In this document: positions 1 to 6,423 of the stretch, piece after piece
Position numbering within the stretch: position 1 is the stretch's first letter
Layout: each line of letters starts with the position of its first letter
Assembly (NCBI GenBank): GCA_013331315.1
Contig: DUGQ01000223.1
Span: 1-8,252 of the forward strand
DNA from: Thermoplasmata archaeon
Lineage (GTDB): Archaea > Thermoplasmatota > Thermoplasmata > UBA10834
Length of the DNA stretch: 8,252 nucleotides
Direction of reading: 5' to 3'
Position numbers and translations under genes: made by a program
Notes under the pieces: model-generated
The model's database searches: none
Told to the model about the DNA's origin: nothing
Seen by the model: only the letters and a program-made list of their open reading frames with translations

Positions 1-165
<165 letters not shown>

Positions 166-211
166 CTGGCCGTCGCCCCACCCCGCCGCAATTCCCCCAT
201 ATTTTCGGAAT

Positions 212-237
212 GCTGAGAATCATCCGTGATTGCCAGC
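212..237. promoter_or_regulatory. 26-bp imperfect dyad, candidate operator (or hairpin) upstream of the small gene
   Basis: Half-sites GCTG (212-215) and AATCA (218-222) are mirrored exactly by TGATT (227-231) and CAGC (234-237) around a centre at 224/225, giving 9 of 13 complementary pairs. The element ends 7 bp before the TATA element at 245-253, a position typical of archaeal activator sites or of operators next to BRE/TATA. As RNA it could also fold into a hairpin behind serS (stop at 165), but no good T-run follows directly. Function is inferred; the symmetry is seen directly. Confidence 0.45.
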
Positions 238-242
238 TCTCA

Positions 243-253
243 CCCTTTTAATA
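243..253 (+). promoter_or_regulatory. TATA element of the 71-codon gene
   Basis: CTTTTAATA at 245-253 is an A/T-rich archaeal TATA box in a G/C-rich setting. With the usual spacing of about 26 nt from box centre to start site, transcription would begin near 274, just ahead of the GGAGG at 278-282. The resulting leader is about 20 nt. Confidence 0.6.
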
Positions 254-277
254 CCGACGGCCTGGAATAAGATAATC

Positions 278-282
278 GGAGG
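278..282 (+). promoter_or_regulatory. Shine-Dalgarno site of the 71-codon gene
   Basis: GGAGG, perfect complement to the 16S rRNA 3' end, 11 nt before the ATG at 294. It supports this ORF as translated and fixes its start. It is the only full GGAGG in front of a start in this window. Confidence 0.6.
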
Positions 283-293
283 CTTAGAAAGAC

Positions 294-509
294 ATGGTGA
301 CGAACACAGTGACGACCGACAGGGAATTCGCCTTGCTGGTCGGAAAGGCCTTTCTTAGAGAGCTCCAGGGCGGTCATACAGACTCGGCCATAGCCTTCGG
401 GAGGGCCTTCCTGCTAGCCCTTGGCAAGCGCGGCCCTGAGGCGTCGGACGGCGAGGCGGTCCTGAACGGCAGGGGACACTCCGAAGGATACGCTGAAGCC
501 GAGACGTGA
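294..509 (+). CDS. Small protein of unknown function with a duplicated helical motif
   Basis: Encodes 71 residues. I do not recognise a family. Support for a real gene is its own TATA element (245-253), a perfect GGAGG at good spacing, host-like codon use, and a convergent tail-to-tail position that needs no overlap with its neighbour. The first two thirds look like two amphipathic helices built on one motif: VGKAFLREL (residues 16-24) and FGRAFLLAL (residues 35-43), the glycines being 19 residues apart, joined by QGGHTDS. The tail (from about residue 48) is rich in G, E, D and A and looks disordered. No signal peptide, transmembrane segment or cysteine is visible. It is transcribed away from serS and towards the antiporter gene. 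It could be a small helical-hairpin protein that binds a partner; no function can be assigned. Confidence 0.6.
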   Translation: MVTNTVTTDREFALLVGKAFLRELQGGHTDSAIAFGRAFLLALGKRGPEASDGEAVLNGRGHSEGYAEAET

Positions 510-513
510 CCCG

Positions 514-531
514 GCACAGCGGTGCATTTTT
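514..531 (+). terminator. Weak hairpin plus T-run after the small gene
   Basis: GCAC (514-517) pairs with GTGC (522-525) around an AGCG loop and is followed by A and five T (527-531), starting 4 nt after the small gene's stop. The stem is only 4 bp. Archaeal termination depends mainly on the U-run, so the T5 is the meaningful part. It lies at the junction with the convergent antiporter gene. Confidence 0.35.
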
Positions 532-1793
532 CACACACCTTCTAGTTTGTAGCCTCCACGCCTGAGCACGTCCTTCAGGATCGGCGCTGAGATGATCGCG
601 GTCACCAATCCCATGAACACTACCACCGAGTACAGCTCGGGCCCGATTATCTCCGTGGACAGTCCGTAATACGCGATGACGAGTGCGACTTCCAGCCTGG
701 GCGTCATGCCCACCCCGACGGCTATGGAGTCCCACTTGCTCATGCCTCCGAGCCATGCCGGGAGGCCGCACCCTACTACCTTCGTCGCTATAGCCACGGC
801 TGTCAAGCTCACGCCCAGGACGATCGTGTCCAGCATCGCCCCCACATCGACCACGACTCCGAGGGAGACGAAGAACAACGGCACGAATAAGGCCTCCAGG
901 TACTGCGTGCCCTTCCTGATGCCGTCCCTCAGGGCGGACCCGGCGAACACCGTCCCGGCCACGAAGGCCCCGACGATAGCAGATATGCCTATGAGCTCTC
1001 CCACGAAGGAGTACAGGAACGCGATGGCGAGGGCGAGCGTGAAACCGCTCAGGGGCAACTTACGCTTGTAGCCGCTGATCTGGACGTTGAACACCAGCCT
1101 CACGAGGAACCTGGTCCCTATCCATGCCCCGACGACGACGAACACGACGGCCCCTATGACCAGGGCGACGAGGCCCAGGGCATCCACGCCGACCCCTCCG
1201 GACATGCCCTTGGATATCGAGAGGACTATCATGCCTAGGATGTCGTCCACGACCGCCGCCCCGACGATGGCGTTCGATATGTGTCCGCCTATTAGCCCCA
1301 GCTCGGATATCACGCTGGCCGTCACGGCGACGCTCGTCGCGACCAGGGTCGCGCCTATGAAGACGGCCTCTATGTCGTAACCGGCCCAAAGAGCGATTCC
1401 GAAGCCGCCGACCCAGGGGACGACCACTCCTCCTAAGGCAATGCTCACGGACCTGCGCGTGTAGATCTCCCGCAGGTCGCACTCCAGGCCTACCATGAAC
1501 AGCAGCACCAGAGACCCCAGCTCCGCGAGCATCATGATCGTCTCTGGGAGCGGGGATACATCGGAGGTGCCGTCACCAGGTCCGGTGCCGTCGTCGGATG
1601 CGCTTATGATCCCGAGGAGGCTCGGACCAATGATCACCCCTATGAGTATGTAGCCTATGACCTTCGGCTGCCCGAACCTGGCGAACAGGAATCCCGCGAA
1701 CAGCGCCACGACTAGCAGGAACGTGAGCTCGAACCAGAACGAGTCCAGGAGCGCGGTGAAGCTGTCCATCAGAGACTGTGTTATGGCCTCCAT
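531..1793 (-). CDS. CPA2-family cation/proton antiporter (KefB/NapA-like), first copy
   Basis: Integral membrane protein of 420 residues, expected to exchange Na+ or K+ for H+ across the cell membrane. About 12-13 hydrophobic segments fill the chain. Family hallmarks are GQPKVIGYILIGVIIGP (41-57); the ion-binding pair D183-D184 in GAAVVDDILGMIV, the double-Asp signature of electrogenic NapA-like exchangers; a lysine, K338 in ATKVVGC, at the place expected for the Lys that pairs with the Asp; and GMTPRLEVALVIA (362-374), usually GMxPRGEV, so G is replaced by L367 here. Residues 66-83 form an acidic Gly/Asp-rich outside loop. There is no C-terminal RCK/TrkA-N domain, so this is not a full Kef channel. 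Start is ATG at 1793; a TATA-like element at 1825-1836 would give a leader of about 10 nt. It follows the giant gene on the same strand by 53 bp, so both read-through and separate transcription are possible. Ion specificity cannot be read from the sequence. Confidence 0.94.
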   Translation of the reverse strand: MEAITQSLMDSFTALLDSFWFELTFLLVVALFAGFLFARFGQPKVIGYILIGVIIGPSLLGIISASDDGTGPGDGTSDVSPLPETIMMLAELGSLVLLFMVGLECDLREIYTRRSVSIALGGVVVPWVGGFGIALWAGYDIEAVFIGATLVATSVAVTASVISELGLIGGHISNAIVGAAVVDDILGMIVLSISKGMSGGVGVDALGLVALVIGAVVFVVVGAWIGTRFLVRLVFNVQISGYKRKLPLSGFTLALAIAFLYSFVGELIGISAIVGAFVAGTVFAGSALRDGIRKGTQYLEALFVPLFFVSLGVVVDVGAMLDTIVLGVSLTAVAIATKVVGCGLPAWLGGMSKWDSIAVGVGMTPRLEVALVIAYYGLSTEIIGPELYSVVVFMGLVTAIISAPILKDVLRRGGYKLEGV

Positions 1794-1824
1794 GCGGGCA
1801 CGCTCTCACTGATGGCGATTCGGC

Positions 1825-1836
1825 ACTTATTTGTTT
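1825..1836 (-). promoter_or_regulatory. TATA-like element for the first antiporter
   Basis: Read on the minus strand this is AAACAAATAAGT, the most A/T-rich stretch of the 53-bp gap between the giant gene's stop (1847) and the antiporter ATG (1793). A start site about 26 nt from the box centre would fall near 1803, giving a very short leader. No good Shine-Dalgarno is seen, in line with a near-leaderless mRNA. Confidence 0.4.
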
Positions 1837-1846
1837 CGAACGCGGG

Positions 1847-4800
1847 TCAGACGCCGTACGCCCTCGCGCGCACTAGCCAGACGTCCACCAGGTCCCCGGA
1901 CGCCTTGAGCATCATGCTCCCCACGACCTCCCGCGGGATGCCCTCGATGCACAGTCCGAAGTCGACCGCCCATGTGCCCCAGTCCCTGCCGAACAGCTTG
2001 CCTACCGCGGGCATGTTCGGCGCTACCGAGGCCGTCGCCGACACCCGCAACGACTCGTCCACCCGACCGCCCAGCGCCTTGAGCATCCTGGGCATGCCCA
2101 CGGAGAAGAACACCTCCAGCCTGAGGTGCATATTCGCGAAGAACCCGTCCGGGCTGGGAGGGTACGCGACGGGGTTGGACATCCTGCCGAGGTTGACCAG
2201 GTAAGTCGCCAGGCTCTTGACGAGCCATTTGAGCAGCTCAGCAATGGCCTCGCCCTTGATCACGAAGGACACCCTGAACCCGCCCCCGGCGACGCCCGAC
2301 GCGCCCTCAAGCGTGACCTCTATGTAGAAGACGACCTCGTGCACCACCTCCTTCACGATGTCCAGCAGATTGTCCACGAAGTTGTCGATGATCCTCTTCC
2401 CGAGCAGCTGCAGGAACTCGATGGACGCGGTCACCTCCGCTGTCTTCGTCTCCTCGAATGCCTCGCGGACCGCCTCGAAGAGCGCCTTCGCTATGTAGTC
2501 TGCAGTCGCGAGGAACACGGGCACGCCGTTCGAGTCCGCCATCGTGCCGGGCCTGAGGTACCACTTCGGCCCCCCGTCCCAGTTGCGCTGGTGCGTCCTG
2601 CCGTCGTTCGCCGTGTCGCTCAGGACAGGAGTCACGTCCACCACCTGTCCCCCCGCGTCCACGAGGACGAGCGAGTCGCCGTCGTTGAACGGCTCGCCGG
2701 CCTGGCCATTGTCTATCGACGTGTCCGGGAAGAAGAACACGACGTATCCCCTGGGCGCAATCGCTCCCTCCAGCCGCATCGAGCACGTCCCTCCGTGGGT
2801 GGTCTCCACGGCCCATCCCGTGAGGTCCACGCTGTGCGAGAGCGGGTTGTACAGCTCGACCCATTCCTTGCCAGAATCGTCCCCGGCCGGGTTGGCCTCG
2901 AACTCGTTCACCACGACGTCGGTCGGGAAGGGCGGGGAGTACTTCACCTTCATCCCCAGCTCGACCGATGCCGACAGACCGAGCAGGGGCAGCGGTATGT
3001 TCGAGAGCATGGCCCCGACGCCCGGGAGGTCCGAGGTGCTCACTCCCGCGACATCGTACGGCTCCACCTCGGGTATGCAGAGGTCGAGCCTCCAGGTCTT
3101 CGCGATGAGGTGCATCTCGACCAGACGTCTCTTGACCTGCATGAGCGGATCCACGACGACCTCCGCTGTGAAGTCCTCCGTCACGAGCGTCCCGTTGACT
3201 ATGAGGTCATACCTCCCGTCCGAGAGCTTCGCGACCCTCACCCCGAAAGTCAGACCGGGTCCGAGAAGCCGTGTGTGGACCATTATCCGCAGGAGGTCGC
3301 GCGCATCCTTGAAGAGCAGATCCGGGAGGTTCGTCTGTATAGTAATCGTGAACCCGTACAGGGATATCTGGACCTCGATCGTTCCCGTCATGTCTATGAG
3401 CAACTTCACGGCCTTCCCCAGGACTGAGTCTGCGAACTTGGTGATGTACTCCTGCAGAGTCTCGACCAGGGACTGGAGTCCGGTCGCGAGACACTTCACC
3501 AGCCTCGCGGCGAAGGCGTTCACCACGTCGAAGAAGTCCTGGAGGAACCAGAGGACCCTCTCGAAGCCACGCTTCGCCCAGCAGACTACGGGCTCCAGCT
3601 TGTCCCAGACGATGTCGCAGAAGGCCCGGGCCGCGGCGACGGCATCCGACAGGATGGTGTTCGTCGGGTTGTACTCGACTCCCGAGAGAGGGGACGGCGA
3701 GTGTACCACCACGGGCAGGCACAGGTCGATGCCTATGGACCTCGACGACGACGCCTGGTCGTCCGAGTACGCCGTCACGAGGGCCGTGCTGTCGGCGTCG
3801 AAGGTGATGTCGAGTTGGCCACGCACTGCGACCATCCATTGCGTGGAGTAAGGCGCTGCGGAGGCGGACACGACGGACGTGAGATGCGTGTTGGGGTAAT
3901 CTGATCTGTCCCGGTCGAACTCCCATGGCGCGCGGACCTGGATCAGCATCTCGTCGCATGGGATCAGGTTCCCCAGCCCTCTGTCCTCGGCCCCAGCCTG
4001 GATTGGCACGACGACAAGCGGGTCCATCCCCCCCGCGATGACGACCTCGACCTCCTCTGTCAGGACCGAGCCATCCTCGTGGGCTGACGTGAGGTTCCCC
4101 TCCCAGAAGTCGAACTCGCCTCCGAGGTCCAGGTAGACTAGGTGCTTCTGCCCGCTGAACGACCTTTGGGCCAGCAGCGCCCTTGCGGACGCGGCCAGCG
4201 CCTCCTCCGCGAGGCGCGCCAGCGGAGGGTAGCTGTCGCTCCCTTCGACGAGTAGCGTCGCGAGGCCGTCGACTATCGGCCCCGCGAAGCCGTCGTCCAT
4301 CACCGTGACGGACTGGTTGAGGGCGCTCACGAAGATCCTCAGGTAGAACCTCTCGGCGTAGGTAACCGCGTCAAGAACGCCCGCCGCCGCTCCCCAGGTG
4401 ATGTCGTTCTCGATGTCTGAGCGCACGATGTCAGCAAGCTGCTGCTCCACGGGCACTATCAGGTCTGGTATGAACGAGTGCCTCGCGTCGGCGAGGAGGG
4501 TCGCCGCGAGGTCCGTGAACGCCGCTTCCTGGAATCCCGGGCCGAACAAGGTCGGAACGCTCGACCACGCGAATTCGGAGACGGCGGTCGCCATCTCGTA
4601 CTGCGAGGAGAACATCGGGAGGTCCTGCACCGCCTCCGACAGCCTCTCCTCCTCGGCCACGAGCCTCACCGCGCCTGACGCCGCAGCCAGGGTCGAGAAC
4701 AGGTCCTCCCCGTCGAACGGGTCGATGACGAACGATTCCATCTCGTAGCTGGTCAGGGTCGCTACGTCGTACGCCAGCCTCCGGATGCCGTCGTACACGA

Positions 4801-6286
4801 GGTCTCTCGCCGTCTGCTGGTGGCTCTTGAACTCGTCGTAGAGCTCTCCCCACGCCTCCGATTCCAAGAGGTCGTACGTGGGTAAGTCGATAGGCGCCGA
4901 GTAGTTGCCAACCCACACGGGGTGCAACGCGCCTGAGGCGTCCTCGACGAAGTAGGTCCTCTCAGGCACGAACGCCCAGCAGTCCGCGGGGAGGGAGAAC
5001 AATCCTGAGTAGACGTCTTCCTTCACGTACGCGGAGCGCATCGTGTTCCTTATCCACTCCGCGACGGCCTTCTGCCTCTTGTCCTCACCGGTGAGATACG
5101 CGATGAGCGAGTCCACCGAGTCAGCGACCGTCCTGAGGGCGCCATCGACGGCGTCGAGCACGCCGAGCCACCCCAGGTACTCCATCACCTTCACCACCAG
5201 CTGGTCCGCGACGCCGTTGATCGCGTTGAATATCAGCGTCCTGGGCTCGATGGCTGGATCCGTCCGACCGAGGAACCACAGGAACAGTTCCGCAGAATCG
5301 GCATACCTCGGGACGTCTCCGAAGAGGGCCTTCAGCCCCAGCTCTCCCCCCTCGCAGACCGACGCGACCTGCTCGGCGTAGTCCTCGTCGACGTCCCTGA
5401 AGAGGCGCGCCTGCTCGAGCAGAAGGGCCACCTGCACGGCGCGATACACGTCCTCCGGGGACAAGATCTCGCTCGTGTCCTTTCCGTCGCAGTACATCGG
5501 GGAGCCGTAGCCCTCCAGGACTCGTAGTTGCGCGAGCGTCGTGAGCATGCACGACACCAGTTTGCCGAGGTCCGACACCTCTCCGAAGGCGGCTGTCTCG
5601 AACGCTCTCAACTGAGACTCGACGAACGGCAGTGCGGAGACGACCGCCCTGTCGAAGGACTCGACGCTCGAGACGACGTCGACTCCGTTCGTGACCACCA
5701 CCGTGAAGTTGCCGACGGCAAGGTAGTAAGGTGTCACGCTGGTTTGTGCGAGTACCTCGTCACCCGCGGGCGGTGTCTCAGCGTACTCCATCTCCGCCCC
5801 CTCAAGCTCGACGGTGGAGTTGTCCAGGTCGTCTGACGACGTGAGAGAGACGGTGTTCATCTCGATGAAATGCAGCCCACCTGTCCAGTTGCTCACATCA
5901 TGCTCGAATGTCGCCGATAGCCGGGGAAAAGACGAGGCGATGTACTCCTTCATGGAATCGGAGAACGCCTTTGACACTTCCGTGTTGTTCACCGGGAACT
6001 CGTCCCAACCCGAGACGACCCTCTGCGCTCTTGCGGCCGCACAGAGCGACAACTCCAGCACGATATCGGCTACGGACGCCCTCATCTCGTCGAGGAGACG
6101 GGAGCGCTGCTCATCCGAGAGTTCGTCTAGTTCCCTCTTCGCCAGGTACGCCCCCGCCACAACGGTGGAGAGCAGCAGCACAGTGGCGATGACGGAGAAC
6201 GAGACCTGCGCCGAAGTGTCTCTGCACAGACCGGGGCCACGTCTCAGTTCCCCACCGCGGCCATCATCGAACCTGCTCAAAGCCAT
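1847..6286 (-). CDS. Giant membrane-anchored surface protein with pilin-like N-terminus and lamin-tail domain
   Basis: Uninterrupted frame of 1479 codons from ATG 6286; an in-frame TTG at 6298 would add four residues. Numbering is from the ATG. Residues 1-26 are short and Arg-rich (cytoplasmic side). Residues 27-49 (QVSFSVIATVLLLSTVVAGA...) form one transmembrane helix opening with Q-x-S, like archaeal class III (pilin/archaellin) signals, but without the usual Lys/Arg-Gly cleavage pair or the Glu. The rest has no clear membrane segment and should be outside. About 50-700 is mostly helical, 712-870 beta-rich, 881-966 a long amphipathic helical stretch, 966-1120 mixed. A lamin-tail domain spans about 1125-1255 (VVVNEFEANPAGDDSGKEWVEL, N1127; WYLRPG, W1242). 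A final alpha/beta part reaches 1479. Eight N-x-S/T sequons (e.g. N100, N133, N156, N193) and about 14 cysteines suit an exported glycoprotein. Similar alpha/beta segments flank the LTD. No enzyme motif is seen. It could be a very large minor pilin, an adhesin or an envelope scaffold; function is unknown. Confidence 0.92.
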   Translation of the reverse strand: MALSRFDDGRGGELRRGPGLCRDTSAQVSFSVIATVLLLSTVVAGAYLAKRELDELSDEQRSRLLDEMRASVADIVLELSLCAAARAQRVVSGWDEFPVNNTEVSKAFSDSMKEYIASSFPRLSATFEHDVSNWTGGLHFIEMNTVSLTSSDDLDNSTVELEGAEMEYAETPPAGDEVLAQTSVTPYYLAVGNFTVVVTNGVDVVSSVESFDRAVVSALPFVESQLRAFETAAFGEVSDLGKLVSCMLTTLAQLRVLEGYGSPMYCDGKDTSEILSPEDVYRAVQVALLLEQARLFRDVDEDYAEQVASVCEGGELGLKALFGDVPRYADSAELFLWFLGRTDPAIEPRTLIFNAINGVADQLVVKVMEYLGWLGVLDAVDGALRTVADSVDSLIAYLTGEDKRQKAVAEWIRNTMRSAYVKEDVYSGLFSLPADCWAFVPERTYFVEDASGALHPVWVGNYSAPIDLPTYDLLESEAWGELYDEFKSHQQTARDLVYDGIRRLAYDVATLTSYEMESFVIDPFDGEDLFSTLAAASGAVRLVAEEERLSEAVQDLPMFSSQYEMATAVSEFAWSSVPTLFGPGFQEAAFTDLAATLLADARHSFIPDLIVPVEQQLADIVRSDIENDITWGAAAGVLDAVTYAERFYLRIFVSALNQSVTVMDDGFAGPIVDGLATLLVEGSDSYPPLARLAEEALAASARALLAQRSFSGQKHLVYLDLGGEFDFWEGNLTSAHEDGSVLTEEVEVVIAGGMDPLVVVPIQAGAEDRGLGNLIPCDEMLIQVRAPWEFDRDRSDYPNTHLTSVVSASAAPYSTQWMVAVRGQLDITFDADSTALVTAYSDDQASSSRSIGIDLCLPVVVHSPSPLSGVEYNPTNTILSDAVAAARAFCDIVWDKLEPVVCWAKRGFERVLWFLQDFFDVVNAFAARLVKCLATGLQSLVETLQEYITKFADSVLGKAVKLLIDMTGTIEVQISLYGFTITIQTNLPDLLFKDARDLLRIMVHTRLLGPGLTFGVRVAKLSDGRYDLIVNGTLVTEDFTAEVVVDPLMQVKRRLVEMHLIAKTWRLDLCIPEVEPYDVAGVSTSDLPGVGAMLSNIPLPLLGLSASVELGMKVKYSPPFPTDVVVNEFEANPAGDDSGKEWVELYNPLSHSVDLTGWAVETTHGGTCSMRLEGAIAPRGYVVFFFPDTSIDNGQAGEPFNDGDSLVLVDAGGQVVDVTPVLSDTANDGRTHQRNWDGGPKWYLRPGTMADSNGVPVFLATADYIAKALFEAVREAFEETKTAEVTASIEFLQLLGKRIIDNFVDNLLDIVKEVVHEVVFYIEVTLEGASGVAGGGFRVSFVIKGEAIAELLKWLVKSLATYLVNLGRMSNPVAYPPSPDGFFANMHLRLEVFFSVGMPRMLKALGGRVDESLRVSATASVAPNMPAVGKLFGRDWGTWAVDFGLCIEGIPREVVGSMMLKASGDLVDVWLVRARAYGV
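2522..2916 (-). other. Lamin-tail domain (LTD) coding segment within the giant gene
   Basis: Residues of about 1125-1255 match the LTD fold (PF00932-type beta-sandwich). They begin with a strand ending in NEFEANPAG, then KEWVELYNP, DLTGWAVETT, the loop APRGYVVFF, the motif NDGDSLVLVDAGGQVVD, and close with RNWDGGPKWYLRPGTMADSNG. In prokaryotes this domain is found on secreted and surface proteins and is thought to mediate binding (protein, DNA or envelope contacts). The match is by motif recognition; limits are approximate. Confidence 0.85.
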
Positions 6287-6308
6287 CCCGAGGCCCAATC
6301 ACTCGTCC

Positions 6309-6318
6309 TGATTGTAGT
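6309..6318 (-). promoter_or_regulatory. Weak TATA-like element for the giant gene
   Basis: On the minus strand the stretch reads ACTACAATC, a poor match, but its spacing would put the transcription start at about 6288, immediately before the ATG at 6286. That would make the mRNA leaderless and favour the ATG over the TTG at 6298. No better TATA candidate is seen upstream on this strand. Confidence 0.25.
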
Positions 6319-6322
6319 CGGT

Positions 6323-6341
6323 TGCAGCTACATGCAGCATG
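6323..6341. repeat. Palindrome and direct repeats in the divergent intergenic region
   Basis: CATGC-A-GCATG (6331-6341) is a perfect 11-bp palindrome. TGCAGC also occurs twice as a direct repeat, at 6323-6328 and 6333-6338, exactly 10 bp (one helical turn) apart. The cluster lies between the start of the giant gene (6286) and the TATA element of the second antiporter (6382-6390), so a bound regulator could act on both. Function is inferred. Confidence 0.35.
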
Positions 6342-6375
6342 CGCTGACAGGGTGTGGGTCAGGCGTTAGGCTGGG

Positions 6376-6390
6376 CTCAAACTTTTATAT
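6376..6390 (+). promoter_or_regulatory. BRE/TATA promoter of the second antiporter
   Basis: CTTTTATAT at 6382-6390, preceded by an A-rich CAAA suitable as a BRE, is the best archaeal promoter in the window. A start site about 26 nt from the box centre falls near 6412. That excludes the upstream TTG at 6397 as initiator and supports the in-frame TTG at 6424 with a leader of about 12 nt. Confidence 0.7.
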
Positions 6391-6423
6391 CGACTATTGC
6401 ATTCAACTCTCGGATGGGATGCG

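Noticed and set aside
355..771. Minus-strand open frame across the small gene and the 3' end of the first antiporter
   Set aside because: Arg-rich translation without motifs, overlapping the first antiporter in another frame and antisense to the small gene; no promoter or ribosome-binding site seen.
2126..3851. Two long plus-strand open frames (2126-3427 and 2544-3851) inside the giant gene
   Set aside because: Their translations are rich in Arg, His, Pro and Ser with no recognisable motif. They lie antisense to a frame with clear domains (LTD, transmembrane anchor). Such open antisense frames are expected in G/C-rich DNA with few stop codons.
6287..6298. TTG 6298 as start of the giant gene
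   Set aside because: A GAGTGAT stretch nearby could act as a Shine-Dalgarno for either codon, but ATG 6286 is the better initiator and fits the weak TATA spacing. The four extra residues (the TTG and GLG) add no feature. Not excluded.
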